From: Eunapius fragilis | Lineage: Eukaryota > Porifera > Demospongiae > Spongillida > Spongillidae | Direction of reading: 5' to 3' | Length of the DNA stretch: 64,000 bases | NCBI GenBank assembly: GCA_963681505.1 | Contig: OY811976.1 | Span: 1,422,359 to 1,486,358, forward strand | Program-made: the position numbers and the translations under genes | The notes under the pieces: generated by a model | The model's input: the letters and a program-made list of their open reading frames with translations, nothing else | Told to the model about the DNA's origin: nothing | Databases searched by the model: none | Shown here: in pieces, positions 40,968 through 50,829 of the stretch | How positions within the stretch are numbered: the first letter of the stretch is position 1 | Layout of the letters: every line of letters starts with the position of its first letter

Positions 40968-41596
40968 ATTTCAGCTCCTACTGGAGCCCTACGGTCAAGT
41001 ACGGTCTAGTTCCTTAAGTGCGAAGAGCAAGGGCAAGTAACCCATCCAAACCGGTCTTAGTTATATAGTGAAATTCAGACCTCTCAACGACGCTCAGCCA
41101 AAAAGTACAGACATACATGAGCAAAGAACGACAAGGTCTAACTCTTCCAATGCTACGAGCAACACAACCACCTACCAGAAATATATAACCGCTCCTTTGA
41201 ACTCCAAATGCGTTGCGCATGCGTAATATAATACTATCCTAACAAATGCCCACCGGTTTATGGGGGGGGGGGGGGGGGGGGGTGATCACTGCCATAATTG
41301 ACACGCAGTGGCGTAGCGAGGGGGGATCAATCCCTACAGACGGCACCTATGAATAATTAATGAGCGGCATGCCGTTACAACTAATCAACACCTAATTAAC
41401 AATCCTTTCGCAGGACAGACCTTTGCGCGCCAAGCTCTCAAACCTGGTCAATATTTAACATATAATAGCTATATAATAGCTATTATAGCGGAGTACCGAA
41501 GGAGTTATTGAGTTATTGACTTATTATCACTCTGTACTCATTCTATGACCAGACATTGGGTTTATACAGAATAAACACGGTGTATACAAATCGATA
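40968..41596. other. No gene recognised; contains a 20-base poly-G run
   Basis: A G run lies at 41262-41282. Short TATAATAGC repeats near 41458-41485. Nothing else supported. Confidence 0.4.
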
Positions 41597-42479
41597 CTAT
41601 ACTGGATACTGCACACTAATATCCCTTAAAATATTCTCTAAAGCTTCTTCGGAACTCTTGCCATAGCGCTCTCGCCACATAAATTCATCTAAATAACTGG
41701 GCAGCTGATGGCTGTGCACACCCTTCATGTTCTTGAACCTCTTCTTAACTCGGCTCTCTTGAGTGGTTGACAGTGTCATGTGTCACATGTGGTATAAGCC
41801 TGCCAATAGCTGCGTATGCTGCCCACTCATCGGAGTGAACTATGGTGCCTGGTGCTGTGTGTGCTCTCACAATGGGTAGGAGTGTTCCAGTATCTCTTCT
41901 GTCAACCAGCTGCATGTACCCTAATGCAGGTGTGTGGGAGGTGTCGACCATTCCAAAAACCCATCGCTCAATATCTGCACGTCTGCCTCTGTGGTACTGA
42001 TAGAAGGAATAAAGTACCATCTCTCAATATGTGAAACTCCGTAAGAGTACCTTTGGCTTGTGGTTGAACAGTGACTCGTCAATCTGCACGATAACCCCAG
42101 GTCCTCCAAGCATAACAGGGCCATCTCTAATAAGGCGTGTGGAGCAGACCTCTCTCAGCCATTGGTATACATCTACAGCTGTGTTGCTGGACACCTTTGT
42201 GCATTCAGCGGTATCCAGTACGGGGTTTTGGCGTGCCCAGAAGTGCAGTAGCATTAACCAAGTCTGGAGAGTAAGCTTTGATTTTGCAAAGAAGCTCCTT
42301 GCCCTCACAGCTTGTCTTGTCTTGCATAAGGGGCATCACCACTCAGCACCATCCACGACATCAGTCCTTATGCAGCTCTGCATTGCAACGTTGCACCTGG
42401 TACAAGCATATTTTGAGCATAAATATGAATAAACACGACACATTGCAGTTCCAACTTCAGGGTTATCGCTCGCTGCCAT
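41597..42479 (-). pseudogene. ISXO2-like (IS1595-type DDE) transposase, broken
   Basis: From the ATG at 42479 the minus strand reads a cysteine finger (CTRC...WxCPLCKTR, with an in-frame TGA inside it), RSFFAKSKLTLQTWLMLLHF, then GGPGVIVQIDESLF with the first catalytic aspartate. In other frames KYHRGRRADIERWVFG, APGTIVHSDEWAAY with the second aspartate, and TVNHSREP follow. A last piece has SRVKKRFKNMKG and YLDEFMWRERYG. The usual segment between NHS and the RVK helix, which holds the last acidic residue, is deleted. Family members of this type are single ORFs of about 280-330 aa, often seen in invertebrate genomes. One stop, two frame changes and a deletion make this copy inactive. Confidence 0.85.
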
Positions 42480-42518
42480 TGTGAGCCTGTTATGCACAGG
42501 CTCACAAAGGCAGCGAGC
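42468..42518. repeat. Inverted repeat at the 5' end of the ISXO2-like pseudogene
   Basis: GCTCGCTGCCATTGTGAGCC pairs with GGCTCACAAAGGCAGCGAGC; one arm contains the start codon of the transposase (CAT on the plus strand at 42477-42479). Arms of 22 bases with one or two mismatches around TTATGCA. Confidence 0.75.
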
Positions 42519-43316
42519 AGTTAGCATTATCGTACAGACAGGTACACATAGTGCCAGTCCATAGCGCGAGGGTAGTTTTGCGGGGGCGGATACTTCCTCA
42601 AACTAAATTTCTTATTGTAAACGATTGAATGTACGAAGGCATAGGTTGCTTGCGAGCAGTGTATTAAATTATTGTCTGTTAATACGAAAGTATCATGTTT
42701 TTGTGGCTTAAAAAGTGCGAAAGTTGCAAAGCGGCTGGGGCTCCGCCCCAGGCCCCTTTAGGGGAGCTTTGCATACCCCCTTGGGATGATAGAGGCCCGG
42801 CATATCCCTCTCTGCCCTTGCGGCTGCATACCAACCCTCGCTGCAAAATCCTAGATCCTCCCCTTTATTTGTAGGGGGGACGCCATAATTGCATTATGTC
42901 CCCGGGCGCTCAACAACCACTGTTGACACGTATGGGATGTTATGGGATGCAAATGTCTATGGCATGTTATTTGCACGCGTGGTCACTGCCATAATTGACA
43001 CGCGCGCGTTTTTCCAATTCGGCTGGTTACAGCTCTGTAACAGTCTCGAACTTGAGTGGAGCCACCCTGTTACAGCTCCGTAAACAGAACGTATGGGATG
43101 TGATTAGTGCCAAAAGTCGGTCACGCGCAACGCAGCGACCGATGACGCAGCGCAGCGATCTCGTGCCCACGGCTGTTTGCAGCCATATATTTAATATTTC
43201 GTGGACAAAAAGGAGGCAACCCGAAAAATTGAAATGATTGCGTAATGTCCGTAGCAACGCCCTTGACAACCGAAGGGCTAAAAACGTGATCTGACAGGAA
43301 TGCCATTTAAAAGAGG
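42519..43316. other. No gene recognised
   Basis: Includes a GC-rich hairpin patch (GGGGCTCCGCCCCAGGCCCC near 42739) and short duplicated blocks (CACTGCCATAATTGACACGC near 42986, also seen near 41287). Probably repeat debris; this is the insertion site of the P-like transposon. Confidence 0.4.
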
Positions 43317-43324
43317 TGTAACGG

Positions 43325-43545
43325 CGAGGGGTCCGCCACCACTGAAATCTCGTACACTCTAGTGAGAAATCACATAGAAATCGTGAAATCAATAGAAATC
43401 CGGCAGAAATCACGAAATCATATTGAAATCTAGAAATCCGTCAGAAATCACGAAATCACTTTAAATACGGTAGAAATCACATTGAAATCTTGAAATCACC
43501 GTAAATTTAGAAATCACAGCCGTAAATTTAGAAATCACATCCGTA
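43325..43545 (+). promoter_or_regulatory. Left terminus and subterminal GAAATC repeats of the transposon
   Basis: After the 18-bp inverted repeat come about ten copies of AGAAATC/GAAATC with variable spacing and the motif TCTCGTAC. The right end (49095-49285) has the same motif in clusters. Such arrays are usual transposase-binding regions in P-, hAT- and CACTA-type elements; binding is inferred. Confidence 0.6.
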
Positions 43546-43662
43546 TTTTCTACAAAAACTTATGCATTATTTATAACTACTTTTGCAATAATTATTAATG
43601 TTTATATGCCAATTATACCAATAATGACATAATTATACTTATACTCGTACGAAATAATCAGT

Positions 43663-44730
43663 ATGGAGCTCGGAGCTTGCGATTCAGAATCAGAAGAATC
43701 AAAAGTTCAGTGTGTTGAGCGCCTGTTGAGGTCAAAGCTGCCAGGCTACATAGTCAGTTGCATGTTGGCTGCGGGATTCGACACACTCGACACTTTGGCA
43801 CGCATGGATGTTGGAAACCAACCGGGCAATTCCATCCAGATCATTGAAGAATACATCTCTTCCAACTTTCCAGGCGACGCCAGGTACATGCATGCTCCAT
43901 TACTTGGATCAACGTGCAAATTTCCCCCTGGACACCGTATTAGAATCGAGCGATTTGTGCAAGAACTGCGCTCAAGCCACGTATGTCACGACCTCCTCAA
44001 TGATGCTGTTCGGCCTGCTACGAAGAAAAAGAAAAAAAACAGTGAACCAGAAGCAGAAGCTGCACAAGCTCCAGCTGGAGAAATTCCTGCTTTAACGGAA
44101 AGCCGCACTACTTCGACGATTATAGCGAGACTTCGTCAGCAGATCAATGCGTGGCAAAAAAAGTTATCTGATGAAAGGCTGCGAAGTTTGCAAGAAAATG
44201 TACACTACGAGTTGACTATGAAAGAAGAGCAAGCTGTGGTGAGTTGCAAGTTGTGTTCTAGAAATCTCATTCTTAGTTCCAAACACAATAAGCTAATCTT
44301 GTCCAATTGGACACGTCACGTTAGTACATGTTTCAAGGCTCCCAAAGAGCATAATCACATTGAAAAATACTTCTTGAACCTACCATCACAAGCTGATAAG
44401 CCTTGCACATCTAAATCAGCTAATGCACTATCCAATTCTTCTTCAGCATTGCTTTCATCAACATCTCCAACTGTCACCACAGTGTATGCCAACTCAGCAA
44501 CTAACTTGCATGTAGATCCTCCATCACCATCACCATCACCACCATCACCATCATCATCATCATCTACTACTTCATCATCATCTAGTTCCAGTTCATCATC
44601 ACCTCCAGCTGTCACTATGCACATGATATGTCAGCAATTTGTATGTCAAAGCCAAAAAAGCACCAAGATCAGGCAGATAAATATCACATACATGTACAAA
44701 GTCCAATTGATAAATTTAGTACACCTATAG
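43663..44730 (+). CDS. Transposon ORF1: zinc-finger protein with serine-rich tail
   Basis: A frame of 355 codons from ATG 43663. Residues 20-100 look like a small helical domain (LPGYIVSCMLAAGFDTLDTL, FPPGHRIRIERFVQEL), followed by a lysine cluster (121-125). Residues 195-223 hold C195-x2-C198...W216-x2-H219-x3-C223, a BED-like or related zinc finger suited to DNA binding. A low-complexity Ser/Pro tail follows (about 260-330). The motif SSSPPAVTMH recurs downstream in another frame (44580-44890), with a good donor at 44641 (TTT|GTATGT) and several AG acceptors before 45044. ORF1 may therefore be spliced to the transposase ORF as its N-terminus; I could not find a phase-consistent set of introns. 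DNA recognition of the terminal repeats is the likely role. Confidence 0.6.
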   Translation: MELGACDSESEESKVQCVERLLRSKLPGYIVSCMLAAGFDTLDTLARMDVGNQPGNSIQIIEEYISSNFPGDARYMHAPLLGSTCKFPPGHRIRIERFVQELRSSHVCHDLLNDAVRPATKKKKKNSEPEAEAAQAPAGEIPALTESRTTSTIIARLRQQINAWQKKLSDERLRSLQENVHYELTMKEEQAVVSCKLCSRNLILSSKHNKLILSNWTRHVSTCFKAPKEHNHIEKYFLNLPSQADKPCTSKSANALSNSSSALLSSTSPTVTTVYANSATNLHVDPPSPSPSPPSPSSSSSTTSSSSSSSSSSPPAVTMHMICQQFVCQSQKSTKIRQINITYMYKVQLINLVHL

Positions 44731-45043
44731 CTGACTTTGAACCTCCATCACCATTCATATCTCCATCAATGTCGTCTCAAATCTTATCATCAGAATCATC
44801 ATCTTCATCAGCAGCTGCACCATCACTATCACTGACATCATCTACATGTAGCTCATCATCACCTCCAGCTGTCACTATGCACATCAATTGTCAGCATTCA
44901 GTACCACATAGCAGCCTCCCTAACAAGCAGGGTTTTCACAACCCCCCTCCTTTTCAAAAGAAGTAGGAGGGGGTAGTGAAAATTCCTCTTTACATGTAGA
45001 CTTAGGTAGCCTTTCAACTACACAGACTAGTACTAGTACAGCA

Positions 45044-47530
45044 ATGCATAATGACTGGAGCAGAAGCTTCAGGAAACAGCAGTCCATTCATAAAGCGGGT
45101 TCTGATCCATCACAGATTAAACTAACATCATATTTCAGTGTTGCAAAGGACATAGAAACCCTAATCATTGATAATCCTAATATTGCTAAGTGCATCGATA
45201 CTAGGCAAGCTGCTCTTAAAGGAACATTCACACCACTTTTTCAAAGCCTTGTGGATAATGCACAGTTAAATATACACAAGTTACCAAAAGAACGTCGTCA
45301 TGATCACGTCATGAAAAAATTTTCTACATCATTGTTCATTTATGCAGGACCCCTTGCATATTCATTTGTTCATCAGAACATGCCTCAAGCTCTGCCATCA
45401 CTTAGGACTGTCCAACGAATTGTCCACCATGAGTATGAGGTTATGAATGAAGGGGAATTTAGATTTGACCAATTAGCTAATCACATTAACAGCTATAAAT
45501 GCGCAAGAGTAATTGTCATCGGTGAAGATGCAACTCGTTTAGTTGCAAGAGTTGATTACGATCCGGAAACAAATAGACTAGTGGGGTTTGTGCTGTCTGA
45601 AGGTGAGGATAGCTTACCATCTATTGATGCTCATGTAGCTATTTCTTTTCAATCTATTGAAGATTCTTTCAAAAGTTCCAAGATATCGAAATATGCTTTA
45701 GTCTACATAGCCCAGCCTCTTTCACCAGGAGTTCCTGCCTTTCCTTTAGCTTGTATCGGTACTGATAATAAGTTCACTGCAGATATTCTTTTAAAGCGAT
45801 GGTCGCATATTTCAAGTGAGTGTCAAAAAAGAGGAATCTCTGTGCTAAGTTTTGGCTCAGATGGCGACTCGAGAGAACTAAAAAACATGCAGTATTGTAC
45901 TGCATTTTTTACTATGCATGCTTCAAAAGATGTGAAATCTTGCATTCCATCGCATTGGAAGTCATGGTTTTTTCTTAAAAAACCAACACAGGTAGCATAT
46001 GTCCAAGATACAGTACATGTGGGGACAAAACTGCGCTCTAGACTCTTAACTCCATCCATCATTCTTGCTTTAGGAAAGTATGTTGCTGGTGCCCATCATT
46101 TGCAGTTGGTGCAAAGTACTTATTCTAAAGATCAACATGGCCTGAGAGAGCGAGATATAGATTGCAGGGACAAGCAAAACTTTGATTCAGTGCTGCGCAT
46201 TACAAGCAGCAGTGTGATGGCACAAATTTCTCAGATCCCGGATGCTAAGGGTACTCATGTGTATCTTAAAGCTTTGAAAGCTGTTTTAGATAGTTACTTA
46301 AATAAACAGCTTAGTCCACTTGATAGAATATCCAACATTTGGTATGCTGTGTTCTTTTTTCGATATTGGCGCCAATGGCTTTTGTCTGTTCCAAGCTACT
46401 CCTTGGGCAACAACTTCATAACGCGGAATTCTTATTTGTGTATAGAGCTAAATGCACATGCTCTTATCATTTTCATGAGAACATTGCGGGATCATTATTC
46501 GGACGGTGCTGCCCTATTCAGTCCTTGGAAGCTTGGGTCACAATCATGTGAAAAAACCTTTAGGGCTGTTCGCAGCATGACCACTACTTTCTCCACTGTT
46601 ATAAATGTGGGAATGCTTGGGTTATTAAGAAGGCTACACCGACTTCAGATTCAGTTTAGACTTGAGGCTGAATCAGCACAGAATGGCATTAGGTATCCAC
46701 ACTGTGAAAAGCATAACAACAAAGATGGATCTAATACACGAGTTACATTTTCCCTTCAGGGTGTAACTGATGCTAACATTGAAGATGCTGTCGAATGTGG
46801 AAGGAAATTAGCGATGAAAGATATCGAGATGCTTGGGATGGAGTTATCTTTGGAAAGGAACATGGAAGTTGAAAATGAATCGGCAGGCAGTATAATTCCT
46901 GAAGCAGAAGAAGATGATGAAGAACTTGATGATGAAGAGCCACCAAGAAGTGATGTGAATGAAGCTGAGTTGCTGAAAGAAGCATGCTGTGCTGTTGATG
47001 AAGAGGAAGTCGTATCAAGTCTCGATGATTTAAAAAGTGCTAAACTAGTCGAGGGGGACCTTCTAAAGCAGTTGGTACAAATGCAGGAAGCTGTCTCCTA
47101 CAAGAAGGTGCAGTCAGGTACATCTCTACCAATTTATACCAAAAATCCTGTGCAAAGCTCTAAGGCATCAAAGAAGTGTTCCCGATTTGTTGAAGTAAGC
47201 CACGTTGGCCGCACAATTTACATCCACAAAACAACTGCAGTGTGGCTATTTCAAGAAGGAGAAAGAGTTAGAGAAAAGCAACCTTATTCAAGTGTTACTA
47301 CTAACGAAATCAAGGTCTGTGACTCCAATGCCACTGTTCCGACTATGTGCGATGTGATTTCAATAGGTGACATATGTGCGTTTAAGTTTCCGGAACCGTG
47401 TAAATGGAAGCTTGGCAAAGTTTTGCAATTTTGCTACACAAGTGAGAAAACAAAAATGAAACGACAGTATAAAAAAACTAGTTACAACAAAAATTCTGAA
47501 GCAAAACAGACGGGAGTCATGTGTTCTTAG
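45044..47530 (+). CDS. Transposase resembling the P-element/THAP9 RNase-H fold
   Basis: 828 codons without a break. The order of conserved-looking elements follows P-type transposases: LPSLRTVQRIVHHEYE (119-132), a first strand with VIGEDATRLVARVDYD and TNRLVGFVL (D162), and KYALVYIAQPL. Then come GISVLSFGSDGDSRELKNM (D273 and/or D275, like the CDxGSNN strand) and QDTVHVGTKLRSRLL (like DxxHxxKxxRN). A helical insertion follows, and then GSQSCEKTFRAVRSM (E503, like the ExFFxxIR helix). An acidic region (DDEELDDEEPPRSD, about 620-660) precedes a C-terminal part of unknown fold. There is no THAP finger; DNA binding may come from ORF1. Assignment to the P superfamily is inference from motif order plus the 8-bp target duplication; KDZ or hAT relatives are the alternatives. 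Confidence 0.65.
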   Translation: MHNDWSRSFRKQQSIHKAGSDPSQIKLTSYFSVAKDIETLIIDNPNIAKCIDTRQAALKGTFTPLFQSLVDNAQLNIHKLPKERRHDHVMKKFSTSLFIYAGPLAYSFVHQNMPQALPSLRTVQRIVHHEYEVMNEGEFRFDQLANHINSYKCARVIVIGEDATRLVARVDYDPETNRLVGFVLSEGEDSLPSIDAHVAISFQSIEDSFKSSKISKYALVYIAQPLSPGVPAFPLACIGTDNKFTADILLKRWSHISSECQKRGISVLSFGSDGDSRELKNMQYCTAFFTMHASKDVKSCIPSHWKSWFFLKKPTQVAYVQDTVHVGTKLRSRLLTPSIILALGKYVAGAHHLQLVQSTYSKDQHGLRERDIDCRDKQNFDSVLRITSSSVMAQISQIPDAKGTHVYLKALKAVLDSYLNKQLSPLDRISNIWYAVFFFRYWRQWLLSVPSYSLGNNFITRNSYLCIELNAHALIIFMRTLRDHYSDGAALFSPWKLGSQSCEKTFRAVRSMTTTFSTVINVGMLGLLRRLHRLQIQFRLEAESAQNGIRYPHCEKHNNKDGSNTRVTFSLQGVTDANIEDAVECGRKLAMKDIEMLGMELSLERNMEVENESAGSIIPEAEEDDEELDDEEPPRSDVNEAELLKEACCAVDEEEVVSSLDDLKSAKLVEGDLLKQLVQMQEAVSYKKVQSGTSLPIYTKNPVQSSKASKKCSRFVEVSHVGRTIYIHKTTAVWLFQEGERVREKQPYSSVTTNEIKVCDSNATVPTMCDVISIGDICAFKFPEPCKWKLGKVLQFCYTSEKTKMKRQYKKTSYNKNSEAKQTGVMCS

Positions 47531-47551
47531 TTTAATTCATCTGATTCGAAA

Positions 47552-48601
47552 ATGTTTAAGTTGAATGTAGATAGAAATACCATAGAAAATCATTCCTTTT
47601 TGTCAACAAAGTCATACTTATGCACACTGTCACGAGGCTGTTTTGCATCTTTGGATGGCCCAGAAGCAAGTAGTAGTAAGTTCTTTACCCTTGATGAAGG
47701 TAAAATCGCTTTAATGACAGCTCACACAGTAACCCTTACCACCGCTGCTATTGATCACATCACCACCTTATGTGTCTGTGCCGATGATCAACAATCTACA
47801 AAGGCCATCATAGACATATCTACAGACCAAAAAAAAGTGCAGGAAGTAGGTGAGCATATTTGGGTCAAAAGTGGAATTGTAACCCTGACGAAACAAGATA
47901 AGGATCGGTTGATTGGAGGACATGAGCTATCAGATGCTCACATCAACTTTGCTCAGTTTCTACTGAAACATCAGTTCTCTAATATAGATGGTTTCCGAAA
48001 TACGCTTGAGCAAAACAAATCTTATATCAGAAGATTTCCGGAGTCCTCTGCAAAATTAATGCAGGTCATTTTTATCAGAGAATGTCACTGGGCATGTGTT
48101 CTTATACATGAAAACCAGGTGTGTTTGTACGACAGTGCATACACATCTGTATCTGCTGATACCTTTCAAGTTGTAGCAAGGCTAGTACAATGCGCAGAAC
48201 CATCATTCCAGATACACGTTATGAATATATCTACTAAGCAGAGAGGTGCAGTAGATTGTGGTTTATATGCCCTTGCTGTGCTAACAAGTTTAGCATTTGA
48301 TCAAGATCCCACTACATTAGTTTATGATCAACAAGCCATGCGCCCACATTTGATCACAAGTTTTGAGGAAATGAAGATCACACCTTTTCCAGTCCTAAAG
48401 CACCGCAGACCAGCTGACAAAGTTTCCAAAGTTGAAGAATGTATTCTGCATTGTTATTGTAGGATGCCTGATGATGGGTACGAAATGGTCTGCTGTGATC
48501 TTTGTGATGCTTGGCATCACAAAGCTTGTGTCAATGATTCGTATTGCAAGGATAGTTCCTGGTTATGCACACATTGTAGCAAAAATGAACTTGTTCAATA
48601 A
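47552..48601 (+). CDS. Transposon ORF3: Ulp1 (C48) protease fused to a PHD finger
   Basis: 349 codons from the ATG at 47552, 21 bases after the transposase stop and in another frame. The middle shows the Ulp1-type triad and oxyanion residue: H179 in ECHWACVLIHENQ, D194 in CLYDSAY, Q230 and C236 in STKQRGAVDCGLYALAV. The C-terminus is a canonical C4HC3 PHD finger (C301-x-C303, C315-x2-C318, H323-x2-C326, C339-x2-C342). All key residues are present. Ulp1-like proteases cut SUMO or related conjugates, and PHD fingers commonly read histone H3 tails. Carrying both would let the element act on SUMO-based silencing or pick chromatin, which is speculation. The gene may be the 3' part of a polycistronic or spliced transposon transcript. 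Confidence 0.8.
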   Translation: MFKLNVDRNTIENHSFLSTKSYLCTLSRGCFASLDGPEASSSKFFTLDEGKIALMTAHTVTLTTAAIDHITTLCVCADDQQSTKAIIDISTDQKKVQEVGEHIWVKSGIVTLTKQDKDRLIGGHELSDAHINFAQFLLKHQFSNIDGFRNTLEQNKSYIRRFPESSAKLMQVIFIRECHWACVLIHENQVCLYDSAYTSVSADTFQVVARLVQCAEPSFQIHVMNISTKQRGAVDCGLYALAVLTSLAFDQDPTTLVYDQQAMRPHLITSFEEMKITPFPVLKHRRPADKVSKVEECILHCYCRMPDDGYEMVCCDLCDAWHHKACVNDSYCKDSSWLCTHCSKNELVQ

Positions 48602-49319
48602 TTATTGTTGTATCAGTTGTATTAAAATAATGTTGTGATGCTTTGATTAATTGATTGCGTAAGTATTAAATTTAATAACCATGACTATTGCATTATAATT
48701 ACGTGGGCGTCATTTATCAAAAGAGCTATTTGAAATCAGAATGTAGCTTTACAATAACAGCGAGCCGCTCTTATGACCCGTTCTAATTACGTAAACAAAA
48801 ATAGAATAGCCTTTGGGCATCGAAATTATGTCGGTTGGCACTAAAAAGCACAATAATGCGCGAGAAAATACATACAGGCAACACAGTTCACATCGAGCAC
48901 ACACACCCGCACCCCAAAAAGTCTAGGTAGAATGGCACCCTTTAAAATCATGCCATTGTTGAATTGGTTGCCGCATGCAGCCGCGCCGTGACCCGTCACC
49001 TCACTCGCCTCCCTCAGACCTCAGACCGAGCATCAGACTGACTCGGACTGACCAGCTACGTCACGAATGTATTATTACGTCAAAAGAAATGTTGAAATTC
49101 AAGTCGTATTACGGTAGAAATCACATAAAATCAGTCGGAAATCTGGAAATCACACGGAAATCTGGAAATCATATAGAAATCACGGAAATCACCTCGAAAT
49201 CTAGAAATCACCTCGAAATCTAGAAATCACCGGAAATCAAACAGAAATCTGAAATTGATTTCGAAATCACCGTGATTTCGAAATCTCGTACGGCTTATAG
49301 GGTAGTGGCGGACCCCTCG
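48602..49319 (+). other. 3' region of the P-like transposon
   Basis: Non-coding. It holds the GAAATC-rich subterminal array (49095-49285) and the right inverted repeat (49302-49319). No further ORF. Confidence 0.6.
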
Positions 49320-49327
49320 TGTAACGG

Positions 49328-49776
49328 TGTTCTCTGTGTCATGCAAGTCATGATGCCAGAATATCTCGCCATGGCAAGTTATGGTTAGCGAAAGCGGGTA
49401 ACCCTCGACGTACCTCCTGTGTTTAACGTGAGTTTACCTCGATTTCATCCCGTAAAAACCTTGAATTTAAACTTAAAGGTAAAGGAAACAGGTAGTTCAA
49501 TGCTACTTTGCTGTCTGGTAATAGCCAACCTTTTTTGGCCACGTTTTTTGGAGCTACAAAGAGCTCCTTAACGATGAGAATGAAGAATAGACACTGTCTG
49601 CATGTCAAACTTTGAAAGTTGTTCCTTTTCACATTTGTGAGTGTCATGTATGACAGCTCGTATCTCCTTTCTACAGGTTGGGCACTGTATCACTTAATCC
49701 ATTAGCTGTGTTTTGATAGTGGTGGTGCTGGCTTCAGTTGTGACAAAGTCAGAGGAGTGTCCATGGTGCAGCAAGA
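49328..49776. other. No gene recognised
   Basis: Right flank of the transposon. Minus-strand frame 49423-49647 has no recognised domain. Confidence 0.35.
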
Positions 49777-49838
49777 CACTTGACTCCAATGCAGTTGGAT
49801 GCCACATGCATGGCATCCAACTGCATTGGAGTCAAGTG
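49777..49838. repeat. Near-perfect 62-bp palindrome
   Basis: CACTTGACTCCAATGCAGTT (then GGATGCCA) and its exact complement flank the hexamer CATGCA, itself nearly symmetric. A second, less perfect inverted repeat (AGTGTATGGT...ACCATACACT, around TGTTCACATGTGCATGTGAACA) follows at 49862-49918. Confidence 0.9.
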
Positions 49839-49955
49839 CCATGCTGAGCTGCACCACGCAAACAGTGTATGGTACACTTGTTCACATGTGCATGTGAACA
49901 CATGACCATACACTCTGTGCAGACGAATACCCTGCATGGCAGCTCCAGTGGTTGG

Positions 49956-50115
49956 TGACAGGGAAGGTTGGGGTATGGAGGTGACAGGGAAGGTTGGGGT
50001 AAGGAGATGACAGGGAAGGTTGGGATGTGGAGATGACAGGGAAGGTTGGGGAATGGAGATGACAGGGAAGGTTGGGGTATGAAGATGACAGGGAAGGTTG
50101 GGGTATGGAGATGAC
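49956..50115. repeat. 26-bp tandem repeat, about 6 copies
   Basis: Units of ATGACAGGGAAGGTTGGGGT then ATGGAG, with small changes, following directly on the palindromes. Confidence 0.9.
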
Positions 50116-50829
50116 TGTGAAAGTTGGTGTGGGCAGAGTGGGGACTGTCTTGGGCTGGTCAGCCTTTGGGTGATGTCGCTATGGGTGGTTTTGGATGACA
50201 GATCTGATTGTTATAACGAAATCAGTGCATTTCTATGTAACTCAAGTACTTTATTAGCATGCATGTCACTGTTGTATGGTCCTTCCACTCAAAATGGATG
50301 CTGTAAGCAGTTTGGGGCCCAAATTGATGGTGTTTATCCATCACTGTTAACAAAAGGATAGTGGGTGGATGCCAATCATGTCCTGGGAGGTGTTGATGCA
50401 AAAGTGAGACTTCAAATCCTCTGCAAACTCTTTGCAGTCCTATGTCCTTTTGTCTCTAGCCTCAACAACAAACGGCCACACACTCTGAATCGCCCATTGA
50501 CTTTCTTTACTTGTATTTCCATTCTAAACCACAAAGTTATTCATAAAAAAACTCCTGCCCAGATCAGGGAGGAAAAAAAGGTTGGCTACTTCTGTGTGAT
50601 TTTTATGTGTTCTCCTATGTGTGCTGATCATTGTTTTAATTGCTTACAGATTTCTACGGGATGGTTCCTCTGCAACGATCGCTCAAGTTAACCTCCTTCT
50701 TTCCCGGAGTTCTTGCTTTAGTAATTGAGTATTGTATAATAGAATACAATGGCTGTTGCCTTGTCTCCACTTGGTTAATCTTAATGAAACCGTAATGAGA
50801 CCGTCAGATGCCCCTTGTCTCTTCCGTTT

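Larger units (their letters stand above)
43325..49319 (+). mobile_element. Complete 6.0-kb P-like DNA transposon with three ORFs
   Basis: The left end CGAGGGGTCCGCCACCAC and the reverse complement of the right end CGAGGGGTCCGCCACTAC are identical but for one base. The element is flanked by a perfect 8-bp direct repeat TGTAACGG at 43317-43324 and 49320-49327. Inside each end is an array of GAAATC-type subterminal repeats (43360-43545 and 49095-49285) with a shared TCTCGTAC motif. Three large plus-strand ORFs follow with no obvious decay: a zinc-finger ORF, an 828-aa transposase and a Ulp1-PHD protein. TSD length and transposase features fit the P superfamily best. The pairing of intact ORFs with matching ends and duplications suggests recent movement. 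Confidence 0.85.

Noticed and set aside
43663-47530. A single spliced transposase joining ORF1 (43663-44730), the 44628-44966 frame and 45044-47530
   Set aside because: Attractive because of repeated SSSPPAVTMH segments and a GTATGT donor at 44641, but I found no set of acceptors that keeps phase, so the ORFs are listed separately.
47552-48601. Ulp1-PHD gene as an independent host SUMO protease
   Set aside because: It lies between the matched terminal repeats and target duplications, 21 bases after the transposase, in the same orientation, so the transposon is the simpler owner. A captured host gene cannot be fully excluded.
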